In this document: positions 16,480 through 25,485 of the stretch, piece by piece
How the letters are laid out: each line of letters opens with the position of its first letter
How positions within the stretch are numbered: the first letter of the stretch is position 1
Origin: Lentzea albidocapillata
Lineage (GTDB): Bacteria > Actinomycetota > Actinomycetes > Mycobacteriales > Pseudonocardiaceae
Length of the DNA stretch: 64,000 nt
NCBI RefSeq assembly: GCF_000719115.1
Contig: NZ_JOEA01000028.1
Location: 50,858 to 114,857 of the forward strand
Reading direction: 5' to 3'
Position numbers and translations under genes: made by a program
The notes under the pieces: model-generated
The model's database searches: none
Told to the model about the DNA's origin: nothing
Seen by the model: only the letters and a program-made list of their open reading frames with translations

Positions 16480-16682
16480 ACATCAACTGTCGGCCCGAAG
16501 GAGTCACCTGCTACACCCCCAGGCAAGTAAGGTGACCTAACTGGGGCCTTGCCATAGATCAACATCTCGTGGTGCGGGCCATGGTGCGAACTGTAGCCAA
16601 ACCGAGACCCTGCAGCGCGTGGTGCGGCCGCTCAGTCCACCATCGCCGCAGGTAGAGGCCCAGTCCGCTCTTGATCGGCACA

Positions 16683-16744
16683 TTCCTAAACCGTGTGTCG
16701 CAGGTTCGAATCCTGCCTGGGGCACCACCTTTCGCCGGGTGAAA
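16683..16744 (+). repeat. attR: second copy of the 62-bp attachment site
   Basis: Identical to 2283-2344. Only the 3' part of tRNA-Arg is present: anticodon-loop remnant, T arm, acceptor 3' strand and CCA. Upstream bases (GATCGGCACA) do not complete a cloverleaf, so this is not a functional tRNA. The flank 16480-16682 between the cargo gene and attR holds no gene I can support. The 220 bp between attR and the symporter start hold the displaced terminator and probably the symporter promoter. Confidence 0.95.
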
Positions 16745-16782
16745 TCAGGGCCTGACATGCTGAAACGCTGTCGGGCCCTGAT
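16744..16782 (+). terminator. Original chromosomal tRNA-Arg terminator, displaced by the insertion
   Basis: ATCAGGGCCTGACA (16744-16757) pairs with TGTCGGGCCCTGAT (16769-16782) with one G-T pair, followed by CTTTTCGG. It sits directly after attR, exactly where the element-borne hairpin sits after attL, so it is the terminator the tRNA would have had before insertion. Confidence 0.8.
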
Positions 16783-16963
16783 CTTTTCGGTCAGTCGCCG
16801 TCAGCGGGAATCTGCCCCGTTCGGCCATCGACGAGTCTCGGGGTGCCCGGACGGGCCGGCGATCTTGCCTGGTTTGATCCGAACCTTTTGTCTTCCTCAG
16901 CTTTACGTCTCTTTTCGGTTATACGTCTTGAAACCCAACGGGCAGTGAAGTGTCCTGCATCTC

Positions 16964-18511
16964 ATGTCTATGACCTCAGCCACGACGACGTCGTTGGCGT
17001 CGGACAGTGACCTGCTCTCCGGTGTGGAGACCGCCATCAACGGGGTCTTCGGCCCCGTTTCCGAGGCGGTCTCCGGTTTCGTGTTCGCGAAGGTGACCGT
17101 GTTCGGGGTGACATTCCCCTGGATCGTCGGCTGGCTCGTGATCGCCGCGGCGTTCTTCACGGTCTACTTCGGATTCATCCAGGTCCGGGGCTTCAAGATG
17201 GCCATCGACATCGTGCGCGGCAAGTACACGCGCAACGATGAGCCTGGGGAGATCAACCACTTTCAGGCGCTGACCTCAGCGGTCTCGGGCACCGTCGGGC
17301 TGGGCAACATCGCCGGTGTCGGTGTGGCGGTCACGATCGGTGGGCCGGGTGCCACGTTCTGGATGATCGTGTGCGGCCTGCTCGGCATGTGCACCAAGTT
17401 CGTGGAGTGCACTCTCGGGGTGAAGTACCGCGAGCAGCATGCGGACGGATCGGTCTCCGGCGGACCGATGCACTACCTGCGCAAGGGCTTGGTCGAGCGG
17501 GTCAAGGGACCGGCCGGCGTGGTGATCGGCAAGATCCTCGCGGCCGGTGCGGCGTTGATGATCCTGTTCTTCGCCATCGCGGGCGGGAACATGTTCCAGG
17601 CCAACCAGACCTACGAGCAGCTGCGCAACGTCACGGGCGGCGAGACCGGGTTCCTCGGCGGCGACGGCGCCGCGCTCGTGTTCGGTGTCGTCCTGGCCGC
17701 CGTGGTCGGCGCGGTGATCATCGGTGGGATCAAGTCGATCGGCAGGGTCACCGGGCGGCTCGTGCCGGCGATGGCGATCATCTACGTCGCCGCGTGTCTG
17801 ATGGTCATCCTGTTCAACATCGGCTCGTTGCCCTCCGCGGTCGGTGAGATCATCAGCGGCGCGTTCGCGCCCGAAGGTGTCGCCGGTGGCGCGCTCGGCG
17901 CGCTGATCGTCGGTTTCCAGCGTGCCGCGTTCTCCAACGAGGCCGGGCTGGGTTCGGCTCCGATCGCGCACTCGGCGGTCAAGACCAAGCACCCGATCAC
18001 CGAGGGCTACGTCGCACTCCTGGAGCCCTTCATCGACACCGTGGTCATCTGCACGATGACCGCGCTGACGATCGTCATCGCCAAGACCCAGTTCTGGACC
18101 GACGCCCGCGCGACCGTGGCCGCGGGCGGGGACAGCCCTGGCGGCGTGACCGTGACGTCGGACGCCTTCGGTTCGGCACTGCCTTGGTTCCCGTACGTCC
18201 TGACGATCGCGGTCGTGCTGTTCGCGATCTCCACGATCATCACCTGGGCCTACTACGGCGAGAAGGCGTGGACCTACCTGTTCGGCCGAGGCAGGGCGAG
18301 CACCACCACCTACCGCGTGGCGTGGTGCTTCTTCATCGTGGTGGGCAGTGTGCTGTCGCTGGGCACGGTCATCGACTTCGCGGACGCCGTGCTGTTCACC
18401 CTGGCACTGTTCAACATCATCGGCCTCTACATCATGGTGCCGATCGTCAAGCGTGAACTGCGATCGTTCCACCAGAAGATCCGCGACGGCGAGATCGCCA
18501 AGGTCGGCTGA
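16964..18511 (+). CDS. Alanine/glycine:cation symporter family (AGCS) protein
   Basis: 515 residues with about ten hydrophobic segments. Family landmarks include GTVGLGNIAGVGVAVTIGGPGATFWM, the GGPMHYLRKG loop, AFSNEAGLGSAPIAHS and GYVALLEPFIDTVVICTMTA, all characteristic of AgcS sodium- or proton-coupled alanine/glycine transporters. The length fits the family. The ATG at 16964 was taken; a second ATG at 16970 is equally possible. First chromosomal gene after the element. Confidence 0.92.
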   Translation: MSMTSATTTSLASDSDLLSGVETAINGVFGPVSEAVSGFVFAKVTVFGVTFPWIVGWLVIAAAFFTVYFGFIQVRGFKMAIDIVRGKYTRNDEPGEINHFQALTSAVSGTVGLGNIAGVGVAVTIGGPGATFWMIVCGLLGMCTKFVECTLGVKYREQHADGSVSGGPMHYLRKGLVERVKGPAGVVIGKILAAGAALMILFFAIAGGNMFQANQTYEQLRNVTGGETGFLGGDGAALVFGVVLAAVVGAVIIGGIKSIGRVTGRLVPAMAIIYVAACLMVILFNIGSLPSAVGEIISGAFAPEGVAGGALGALIVGFQRAAFSNEAGLGSAPIAHSAVKTKHPITEGYVALLEPFIDTVVICTMTALTIVIAKTQFWTDARATVAAGGDSPGGVTVTSDAFGSALPWFPYVLTIAVVLFAISTIITWAYYGEKAWTYLFGRGRASTTTYRVAWCFFIVVGSVLSLGTVIDFADAVLFTLALFNIIGLYIMVPIVKRELRSFHQKIRDGEIAKVG

Positions 18512-18541
18512 GCGGACGCGGTCGGAGCCTGGTCTGTCTCC

Positions 18542-19024
18542 TCACCCGCCGGCGCGGACGTGACTGATGTACGGCTCGTAGGCCGACAGGTCACGGGACG
18601 GCTCGTACCTGCTCAGGTAGTAGTAGTCAGCCACGATATTGGCCTGCTGTTCGGTGTTGAAGTCGCCGAACGTCTTCCCACGCAGGCCTTCCGCGCCGCC
18701 GTAGTCGTAGAGGCCCTTCGCGAAGAAGCCGGCGATCGCGGTCGGCAGGAGGCTCAGGACGCTGCGGCCGTGCTGGTACTGGTAGGCGTGCGTCAGTTCG
18801 TGGACCAGCCAGCGCTCGTAGCGGGCCTGGTGTTGTGGCGTGGTGAGGACGCCCTTGGGGAAGGTGACGAGGCGCGGGAGGGTGCGGGCTACGCCGAAGC
18901 TGCCCAGCAGGCCGCCTTCGGCGAGGCTCAGGGCGCTGATGTCCAGGGCGTCGCCGAACACCTCGCGGGCTATCGAGGCCTCGTGCGACTCCAGGTTGCG
19001 GCGGAACACAGGTCGGAACACCAC
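18542..19024 (-). CDS. Small HExxH metallopeptidase-like protein (DUF4157-like)
   Basis: 160 residues. HELTHAYQYQHG at ~75-86 is a zincin HExxH motif (His75, Glu76, His79), and a later EQQANIVADYYYL could supply the third ligand. No signal peptide. DUF4157-like domains often occur in toxins or in contractile-system cargo in actinomycetes, but this is a stand-alone cytoplasmic protein. Convergent with the symporter gene, with 30 bp between the stops and no clear hairpin. Confidence 0.7.
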   Translation of the reverse strand: MVFRPVFRRNLESHEASIAREVFGDALDISALSLAEGGLLGSFGVARTLPRLVTFPKGVLTTPQHQARYERWLVHELTHAYQYQHGRSVLSLLPTAIAGFFAKGLYDYGGAEGLRGKTFGDFNTEQQANIVADYYYLSRYEPSRDLSAYEPYISHVRAGG

Positions 19025-19164
19025 GGTGGCTCCCCTGCTCTGACTTCGGGCTGTCGATGTCGAGCAAGGATGTCACGGGCCCGTCGGGGTGGGCCGATTC
19101 CAGGCCGTTCAGGTCCGGAAGGCCCCCAGCAAGAACGTGACGGAGTCCTGTTTGGACAATGAGA

Positions 19165-19450
19165 TCAGCCGGTGAACCGGTAACGGATCTCCGTCAACTC
19201 GGCCCCGCCGATGGCCTCGGTCTTGACCAGGCCATCGGCGCGGAACCCGAGCCGCTCATAGAACCGCCGAGCCCGAGGGTTCTCGTCGAACACCCACAGC
19301 ACCACGTCCTGCTCCGCCCCGAGTACCGCACGTGCCAGAGCGCGTACAGCTGGAATCCGGCACCAGACCGCGATAAGCAGCCTGCCAGGTCTGGACGTGC
19401 ACCGACGCAACGGCCGGGGCGTCGGAGACGACTGCGGGACGGACCGTCAT
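19165..19450 (-). pseudogene. Decayed GNAT acetyltransferase
   Basis: From the ATG at 19450 one frame reads MTVRPAVVSDAPAVASVHVQTWQAAYRGLVPDS, the normal start of a GNAT enzyme. Another frame, ending at 19165, reads RALARAVLGAEQDVVLWVFDENPRARRFYERLGF and so on, the normal end. Only ~95 codons separate the ends, compared with ~165 in intact relatives. About 60-70 codons including the acetyl-CoA loop are missing and the frame is shifted at the junction (near 19350-19365). Divergent from the nucleoside hydrolase. Confidence 0.75.
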
Positions 19451-19478
19451 GGCTTCCCCCACTGGCATGATCGGACGC

Positions 19479-20420
19479 ATGCGGATCATCGTCGACGCGG
19501 ACCCCGGCATCGATGATGCCCTCGCTTTGTACTACCTGCGCGCCCAGCCGGAAACCGAAATAGTCGCCATCGGCACGGTCCACGGCAACGTGCCGGTCCA
19601 GCAGGCCACGGCCAACGCGTTGAGGCTCACCGAACGCCTGAACCTCGACGTCCCCGTGGCCATGGGCGCGGCCAAACCACTCGCGCAGCCGCTGAAAACC
19701 GCAGAGGACGTGCACGGCCAGGACGGCCTCGGCGGCCACGCGGGAGATGAGCCGAAGACCGCCCACACGAAGGAAAGCGCTGCTGAGCAACTGGCGGACA
19801 AGGCGCGGGAGAATCCGGGGGAACTGAGCCTCCTCGCGATCGGACCGCTCACGAACGTCGCTCTGGCCCTGCAGATCGAGCCACGCCTGCCGCAGCTGCT
19901 GGACAAGGTCGTGGTCATGGGTGGCGCGCTCAACGTGCCCGGCAACATCACCTCCCACGCCGAGGCCAACTTCTGGCATGACCCGGAAGCGGCCGACCTC
20001 GTTCTCGCCGCCGGCTTCGAGGACCTCACGATCGTCGGTCTCGACGTGACCATGGAGGGTCACGCGCCGCAGGAGTGGCTCGACGCGCTGCCCGACGACT
20101 GCTTCCCGAGGCGGATCCTCGGGTTCTACGCCGACTTCTACGCCAGCTTCCTCGGCAAGAAGGGGTTCGTCCCGCACGACCCGCTCGCGGCGGCGATCCT
20201 CTGCGAACCCGCCCTCGCCACCTACCACGAGGACCGGTTCGCGATCGAGCTCACGGGCCGTTACACGCGCGGCAAGATCGTTGCCGATCAGCGGTTCCTG
20301 GCGGCGGACAGTCCGTTCGGGCGTGACATCGCCACCGAACGCACGAGAGCCAAGTACGCCGTCACGGCCGACAACGCCGGCTTCCTCGCCCGGCTGAGGC
20401 ACGCTGTGACACAACCATGA
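19479..20420 (+). CDS. Inosine/uridine-preferring nucleoside hydrolase
   Basis: 313 residues from the ATG at 19479 (MRIIVDADPGIDDALAL); in-frame ATGs at 19449 and 19467 are possible but add non-conserved residues. The DxDxGxDD calcium-binding motif is at the N-terminus, and GPLTNVALAL, VVMGGALNVPGN and SHAEANFWHDPEAADLVL are diagnostic of the IUNH family. It cleaves the N-glycosidic bond of nucleosides for purine/pyrimidine salvage. The catalytic-region HDPLA motif is present at ~230. Confidence 0.92.
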   Translation: MRIIVDADPGIDDALALYYLRAQPETEIVAIGTVHGNVPVQQATANALRLTERLNLDVPVAMGAAKPLAQPLKTAEDVHGQDGLGGHAGDEPKTAHTKESAAEQLADKARENPGELSLLAIGPLTNVALALQIEPRLPQLLDKVVVMGGALNVPGNITSHAEANFWHDPEAADLVLAAGFEDLTIVGLDVTMEGHAPQEWLDALPDDCFPRRILGFYADFYASFLGKKGFVPHDPLAAAILCEPALATYHEDRFAIELTGRYTRGKIVADQRFLAADSPFGRDIATERTRAKYAVTADNAGFLARLRHAVTQP

Positions 20421-20457
20421 CGAACCACCGACGGGACCTGGACAAACAACGGGCACC

Positions 20458-21366
20458 GTGAGAAGCATGAACGTCCACTTGAAACGATGGCTCGCGGTCT
20501 CGGGGGCCGCCGTGGTCATCGCGACGGGCGTCGTGGCCGGGGGCTCCTACTGGCGGCTCGAGAGCAATCTCAAGACCGTCGATCTCGCGAAGGAGATCAC
20601 TCACCCCAGGCCTCCGTCGACGCCTGGCCGCCCCCTCAACATCCTCCTCATCGGCAAGGACGACGGGCGGTCCGACACCGCGATGGTCGTCCAGTTGAAC
20701 GCGAAGGGCGACCAGGCCCGCGTGGTCAGCATCCCGCGCGACACGATGGTGCCGAGGCCGCGCTGCGGGAACAACCCGCCGGTCGCGATCGCCATGTTCA
20801 ACAGCGCCTTCTCCACCGGTGGCGCCGCGTGCACGGTGGCGACGGTCGAGCAGATGAGCGGCATCCGGATCGACCACTTCGTGCAGATCGACTTCAACGG
20901 GTTCCGCGACGTCGTCGACCGGCTCGGCGGCATCGACGTCACGATGCCCGAGGCGATCGACGACGACAAGAGCGGGCTGCACGTGCCGGCCGGGCCCACG
21001 AAACTCGACGGAACGCAGGCGCTCGCTTTCGTGCGCACCCGCTACAGCATCGGTGACGGCAGCGATCTCAACCGCATCAGGAACCAACAGCTGTTCATGC
21101 GGGCTTTGAGCGAGAAACTGGCGAACGAGAACTGGCTCGCCAGTCCGGCGAAAACGCTCGAACTCGCCGACATCCTCACGAAGTCCATCGTCACGGACAC
21201 CGGAATCGGCTCGATTCCGAAACTGGCCGATCTCGCGGGCAAACTCACCGCGTTGAAACCGGACGCCATCACGTACGTGACGCTCCCGACCGAGTCCTAT
21301 CTTCCCGATCCGAACCGGGTCCAGCCGAAGCAACCGGAAGCGGACACGCTCTGGCAGGCCGCCTGA
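20458..21366 (+). CDS. LytR-CpsA-Psr (LCP) family cell-wall protein
   Basis: 302 residues from a GTG at 20458 (an ATG at 20467 is an alternative). An N-terminal membrane anchor at ~10-30 (WLAVSGAAVVIATGVVAGGSYW) is followed by the extracellular LCP domain: NILLIGKDDGRSDTAMVV, VVSIPRDTMV, DHFVQIDFNGFRDVVDRLGGIDV and ALAFVRTRYSIGDGSDLNRIRNQQ. LCP enzymes transfer polymers such as arabinogalactan or teichoic acids onto peptidoglycan. The C-terminus lacks the LytR_C extension seen in longer relatives. A strong hairpin follows. Confidence 0.92.
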   Translation: MRSMNVHLKRWLAVSGAAVVIATGVVAGGSYWRLESNLKTVDLAKEITHPRPPSTPGRPLNILLIGKDDGRSDTAMVVQLNAKGDQARVVSIPRDTMVPRPRCGNNPPVAIAMFNSAFSTGGAACTVATVEQMSGIRIDHFVQIDFNGFRDVVDRLGGIDVTMPEAIDDDKSGLHVPAGPTKLDGTQALAFVRTRYSIGDGSDLNRIRNQQLFMRALSEKLANENWLASPAKTLELADILTKSIVTDTGIGSIPKLADLAGKLTALKPDAITYVTLPTESYLPDPNRVQPKQPEADTLWQAA

Positions 21367-21412
21367 GCTAGCAGACGGCTCCCTGCCACTCGCCGGGAAG
21401 CGGTCCTGTGGG

Positions 21413-21450
21413 CCACGGCTGAGGAGACCCCCTGAACTCCTCAGCCGTGG
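21413..21450 (+). terminator. Terminator after the LCP gene
   Basis: CCACGGCTGAGGAG (21413-21426) and its perfect complement (21437-21450) form a 14-bp stem with a 10-nt loop, 46 bp after the LCP stop. No T tract. Confidence 0.75.
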
Positions 21451-21624
21451 ACGTTCTGCCCCAGTCGGCCACTCTCACGCGACGATCTCCCCGCTCGTGA
21501 AGGACGTGGGGTCGAGGTTGTCAGACCACCTCGTTATGGTGGGCCTCTGACTGCCTGTGCGGCGCGTGCGCCGCAGCTCAGACGGGCGGTCCTCGTTTTC
21601 CGGTCCGGACGAGGAGGAGGCCGG

Positions 21625-24600
21625 TTGGGACCCCGTGGCGTCTTCGCGGAGCGCTTCGCGCTGCTCTACGCGGAGGCAGGCGACCCTCCCCTGAAGAGGG
21701 TCACGGAATCGGTCGCCCGTGCCCGCCGAACGGACGAGCAGGGCAGGCCGCTGCGAGTGCCCGCCCAGCGGGTCAGCGACTGGCGGCGAGGGCGCAACGT
21801 CCCCGCCAGGTTCAGCGCGCTGAGCGCGGTCCTCGAGGTCCTCGTCGGCGAGGCCCGCAAGCGCAGGCCCCAGCCGGCGATCGACGGCCTGTACGAACTC
21901 GACGTGTGGCGCGCCCTCTGGGAGGCGGCGCTCGCGAGCCCCGTCACGGAAACGGACACACCCCCGCAGGAAGACAACTCCGTCTGCCCGTACATGGGTC
22001 TGAGCGCATTCGGGCCGCGGGACGCGAATTGGTTCTTCGGCCGCGAAACGGCGACGAACGCACTTCTCGAACGGCTGAACGACAACGGCATCACAATGCT
22101 CGTGGGCGCGTCCGGCGCCGGTAAGTCCAGTCTGATGAAAGCGGGCGTGCTGCCCAGGCTGGACAAAGAGGCCGTCGTCATCTCGCCGGGCACCGATCCG
22201 TTGAAGGAGTTCGCGCTCCAGGTACCGGAGCTGATCCACGTGCTGGAGGCGGCAGCCGCGGACGTGCAGGAGGACCTCACGCACGAGGTGCAGCTCGCGG
22301 TCGGCGACCGGGTGGTGATCGTCGACCAGTTCGAGGAGGCGTTCACCCTCGGCGGCGACGAGAACCGGTTGCGGATCTTCGTGCAGGCCCTGCACGCAGC
22401 GGCGGAGAAGAGCGCGGTGGTGCTCGGCGTGCGGGCCGACTTCTACGCCCGCTGCCTCGACTTCCCGGAACTCGCCGAGGCCCTGCAGAGCAGGCAGATG
22501 GTGCTCGGCGCGATGTCCGCGGCCGAACTGCGCGACGCGGTGACGAGTCCCGCCAAGGCCGCCGGCCTGCAGCTGGAGGCCGGTCTGGTCGACCTCATGC
22601 TGCGTGACCTGGGCACGCACAACCGCCGCGGCAAGGACGCGTACGACGCCGGCGCGCTCCCCCTGCTCAGCCACGCACTGCTGGTCACGTGGCAACGCAG
22701 GCAGGCGGGGCGCCTCACGATCGCCGGCTACCGGGCGGCCGGCGGCATCCAGGGCGCCGTCGCAGCCACCGCCGAACGCGCCTGGTCAGACCTCGACGAA
22801 CCGGCCAGGGCCGCCGCGCGGCAGCTGCTCCTGCGCCTGGTCAGGGTCGGCGACGACACGCAGGACACGCGCCGCCGCTCCAGCCGCCACAGCCTGCTGG
22901 AAGCCGCCGCGATCCTCCCCGCCACGGAACGCGCGCTCGAAGTCCTCACGCACGCCCGCCTGATCACCATGGACGCCGACTCGGTCGAGATCACGCACGA
23001 GGCGTTGCTGCAGGCCTGGCCCCGGTTGCGCAGCTGGATCGACGAGGACCGGGCGGGCAACCTCACCCGGCAACGGCTCGAGGAGGACGCGGCGACGTGG
23101 TCCGCGCACGACCACGACTCGTCGCTGCTCTATCGCGGCGCACGGCTGGAAGGGGTGCGGCAGCAGCGGGACGTCACCACGATCGCCAAGGAGTTCGTGC
23201 GCACGTCCGAACGCCAGCACCGCAAGAGCGTCTGGCTGCGCCGGTCGGCGGTCGTGCTGGTGTCGGTGTTCGCGCTGATCGCGGCGGGCGCTGCCGTGAT
23301 CGCCGTGAACCAGCGCAACGACGCCCAGTTCCGCCAGGTCGTCGCCGAGGCCGACCGGCTGACCGGAAGCGATCCGTCGCTGTCGGCCCAGTTCCTGATG
23401 GTCGCGCACCGCATGCGCCCCGACGACCAGGGTGTGAACGCGAAACTGCTCGCCACCCAGCAGGTCCCGCTGGCCGTGCCGCTCGCCGGGCACACCGGCG
23501 CCGTCTACCTGACGACGTTCAGCCCGGACGGCTCGCTGCTCGCCACCGCCAGCTACGACCGCACGGCACGCCTGTGGGACGTCCGGGATCGCAGTCGCCC
23601 CAAGGAGATCGCGGTCATCGCCGAGCACACCAACTGGCTCAGCTCGGCCGTGTTCTCCCCCGACGGCAAGGTCCTCGCGACCACGGGCCAGGACGCGACG
23701 ATCCGGCTCTGGGACGTGACGAACCCGAGCTCCCCCAAGGCCGTCAAGACGATCCAGACCGGCAACGGCCCCTCGTACCTGCTGGAGTTCAGCCCGGACG
23801 GCACGCTGCTCGCCGCGGCGAACGAGGACCGCTCGGCACGCCTGTGGGACGTCCGCGACCCGGCGAACGCCAAGCCGTCCGGCGAGCCGTTGCGCGACCA
23901 CTCCGCCGCGGTCCGCTCGCTCGCGTTCAGCCCGGACGGCAGGACGCTGGCCACCACCGGCGACGACCAGACGATCCGGCTGTGGGACGTCACCACGAGG
24001 GCCAGGATCGGCAAGCCGCTGACCGGCCACACGCTCGGCATCCACTCCGTGGCGTTCAGCGGTGACGGCAGGCTGCTCGCGAGCGGCGCCGACGACAAGA
24101 TGGTCCGGCTGTGGGACCCGGCCACGCAGGAGCCGGTGGGCCAGCCGCTCGTCGGCCACACCGGAGCGGTGTGGTCGGTGAAGTTCAGCCCGGACGGCCT
24201 CACGCTCGCCTCCGGCGCGGCCGACGCCACCGCGCGGTTGTGGAGCCTGACCGACCCGGCCGCCCCGACCCCGCTCGGCCGCCCGCTCGCCGCGCGGGGT
24301 GCCAACGTCTTCGCGATCGGCTTCAGCCCGGACGGCGACGCGCTCGCGACCGGTTCGCTGGAGAACGCGGTGAACCTGTGGTCGTTGCCGCAGGCGATGC
24401 TGCTCGGCCACAGCTCGCACGTTCCGACCCCCGCGTTCAGCCCGGACGGCAAGCTCGTCGCGACCGGCTCCAGCGACAAGACCGTGCGCCTGTGGGACGT
24501 CTCGGACTCGCACCACCCCAAACAGCTCGGGCCACCGCTGCTCGGGCACGAACGGACGGTCGGCCCGCCGGAGTTCCGGCGCGACGGCAAGGTGCTCGCC

Positions 24601-25431
24601 ACGGCGGCCGGCGACAAGACGGTGCGGATGTGGGACGTGGCCGATCCCGCGCACCCGAAACCGCTGGGCGAGCCGCTCGCCCTGGACAACAGGTTCTCGG
24701 CACGAGCGGTGTTCCGACCGGACGGCGAAGTGTTGCTGACCAACCACACCGACGAGTCGGTGCGGCTGTGGGACGTCCGCGACCCGTCGAAGCCGGTACC
24801 GCTCGGCGACCCGCTGGCCGGGCACGGCGGCTACGTCAACGACGCCCAGTTCAGCCCGGACGGCCGCACGCTCGCCACCGCGAGCAGCGACAGGACGGTG
24901 CGGCTGTGGGACGTGAGCGATCCCGCCCGGCCACGCCGGCTGGGCGAGCCGATCAAGGACGAACAGATCATGCTGCAGTCGCGTTTCACCGCGGACGGCA
25001 GGACGCTGATCACCTCCGGCCAGAGCAGGGCGATCCGCTTCTTCGACGTCCGCGACCTGGAGCGTCCGGTGCTGCTCAGCACGCTGCAGGGCCACTCGGG
25101 CACGGTCAGCACGGTGTCGGTCAGCGCGGACGGCAGGTTGCTCGCGAGCAGCAGCGCGGACCGGACGTTCCGGCTGTGGGACATCACCGATCCCGCCGAG
25201 CCGTCCTATCTCGGTCAGCAGATCACCGGCGACTGGGCATCCGAGCCGTTCGCCCAGTTCTCCCCGCGGGGCAGGCTGCTCGCCACCGGCAACGCGGACG
25301 GCATCGTGCGACTGTGGGACCTCGACGTCGAGCACGAGATCGAGCGGATCTGCACGGCCACCCGTGGCGTGCTGACCCCGGCGCTGTGGCAGGAACGTCT
25401 GTCTCAGATGGACTTCCGGGATCCGTGCTGA
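21625..25431 (+). CDS. STAND NTPase with HTH-like N-terminus and 14 WD40 repeats
   Basis: 1268 residues from a TTG at 21625, preceded by GAGGAGG; the nearby GTG at 21634 is an alternative start. Residues ~1-80 contain a helix-turn-helix-like region (RVPAQRVSDWRRGRNVP). The nSTAND1 P-loop domain starts near CPYMGLSAFGPRDANWFFGRE, with Walker A GASGAGKS (~161-168) and Walker B VVIVDQFEEAF. A single membrane helix (~540-560, AVVLVSVFALIAAGAAVIAV) precedes 14 WD40 blades of the FSPDGxxLATxxxDxTxRLWDV type, enough for two seven-bladed propellers. Such proteins are signal-sensing NTPases; some STAND proteins act in antiphage defence. The ligand and output here are unknown. Confidence 0.9.
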   Translation: MGPRGVFAERFALLYAEAGDPPLKRVTESVARARRTDEQGRPLRVPAQRVSDWRRGRNVPARFSALSAVLEVLVGEARKRRPQPAIDGLYELDVWRALWEAALASPVTETDTPPQEDNSVCPYMGLSAFGPRDANWFFGRETATNALLERLNDNGITMLVGASGAGKSSLMKAGVLPRLDKEAVVISPGTDPLKEFALQVPELIHVLEAAAADVQEDLTHEVQLAVGDRVVIVDQFEEAFTLGGDENRLRIFVQALHAAAEKSAVVLGVRADFYARCLDFPELAEALQSRQMVLGAMSAAELRDAVTSPAKAAGLQLEAGLVDLMLRDLGTHNRRGKDAYDAGALPLLSHALLVTWQRRQAGRLTIAGYRAAGGIQGAVAATAERAWSDLDEPARAAARQLLLRLVRVGDDTQDTRRRSSRHSLLEAAAILPATERALEVLTHARLITMDADSVEITHEALLQAWPRLRSWIDEDRAGNLTRQRLEEDAATWSAHDHDSSLLYRGARLEGVRQQRDVTTIAKEFVRTSERQHRKSVWLRRSAVVLVSVFALIAAGAAVIAVNQRNDAQFRQVVAEADRLTGSDPSLSAQFLMVAHRMRPDDQGVNAKLLATQQVPLAVPLAGHTGAVYLTTFSPDGSLLATASYDRTARLWDVRDRSRPKEIAVIAEHTNWLSSAVFSPDGKVLATTGQDATIRLWDVTNPSSPKAVKTIQTGNGPSYLLEFSPDGTLLAAANEDRSARLWDVRDPANAKPSGEPLRDHSAAVRSLAFSPDGRTLATTGDDQTIRLWDVTTRARIGKPLTGHTLGIHSVAFSGDGRLLASGADDKMVRLWDPATQEPVGQPLVGHTGAVWSVKFSPDGLTLASGAADATARLWSLTDPAAPTPLGRPLAARGANVFAIGFSPDGDALATGSLENAVNLWSLPQAMLLGHSSHVPTPAFSPDGKLVATGSSDKTVRLWDVSDSHHPKQLGPPLLGHERTVGPPEFRRDGKVLATAAGDKTVRMWDVADPAHPKPLGEPLALDNRFSARAVFRPDGEVLLTNHTDESVRLWDVRDPSKPVPLGDPLAGHGGYVNDAQFSPDGRTLATASSDRTVRLWDVSDPARPRRLGEPIKDEQIMLQSRFTADGRTLITSGQSRAIRFFDVRDLERPVLLSTLQGHSGTVSTVSVSADGRLLASSSADRTFRLWDITDPAEPSYLGQQITGDWASEPFAQFSPRGRLLATGNADGIVRLWDLDVEHEIERICTATRGVLTPALWQERLSQMDFRDPC

Positions 25432-25485
25432 CCCTCACCGAGCAACTGCCTCACCGGCAGCGCCGCATCGGTTACTGTCCGCTCC

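Larger units (their letters stand above)
2283..16682 (+). mobile_element. Integrated AICE-like conjugative element, 14.4 kb, in tRNA-Arg(CCT)
   Basis: The element is bounded by a 62-bp direct repeat, with the integrase next to attL. Its genes fit an actinomycete integrative and conjugative element: integrase, excisionase-like HTH protein, TraB/FtsK translocase, SpdB-like spread protein, Pif-like NUDIX protein and several XRE or TPR regulators. AICEs such as pSAM2 move as double-stranded DNA with TraB as the only essential transfer protein. No RepSA-like, Prim-Pol or other replication gene is visible, and int and xis are about 7 kb apart rather than adjacent. The last 2.3 kb is a low-GC cargo gene. 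Confidence 0.9.

Noticed and set aside
16620..16760. A second tRNA-Arg gene at the right end of the element
   Set aside because: Only the 3' part is present. The upstream bases cannot form the acceptor, D or complete anticodon stems.
23480..25330. DNA repeats as a mobile or recombinogenic array
   Set aside because: The repeated FSPDG/RLWDV coding segments are WD40 blades of a protein and diverge at the DNA level as expected.
22786..25335. An 849-codon open frame opposite the STAND/WD40 gene
   Set aside because: It mirrors the WD40 repeats in antisense. No domain, and the sense strand is unmistakably coding.
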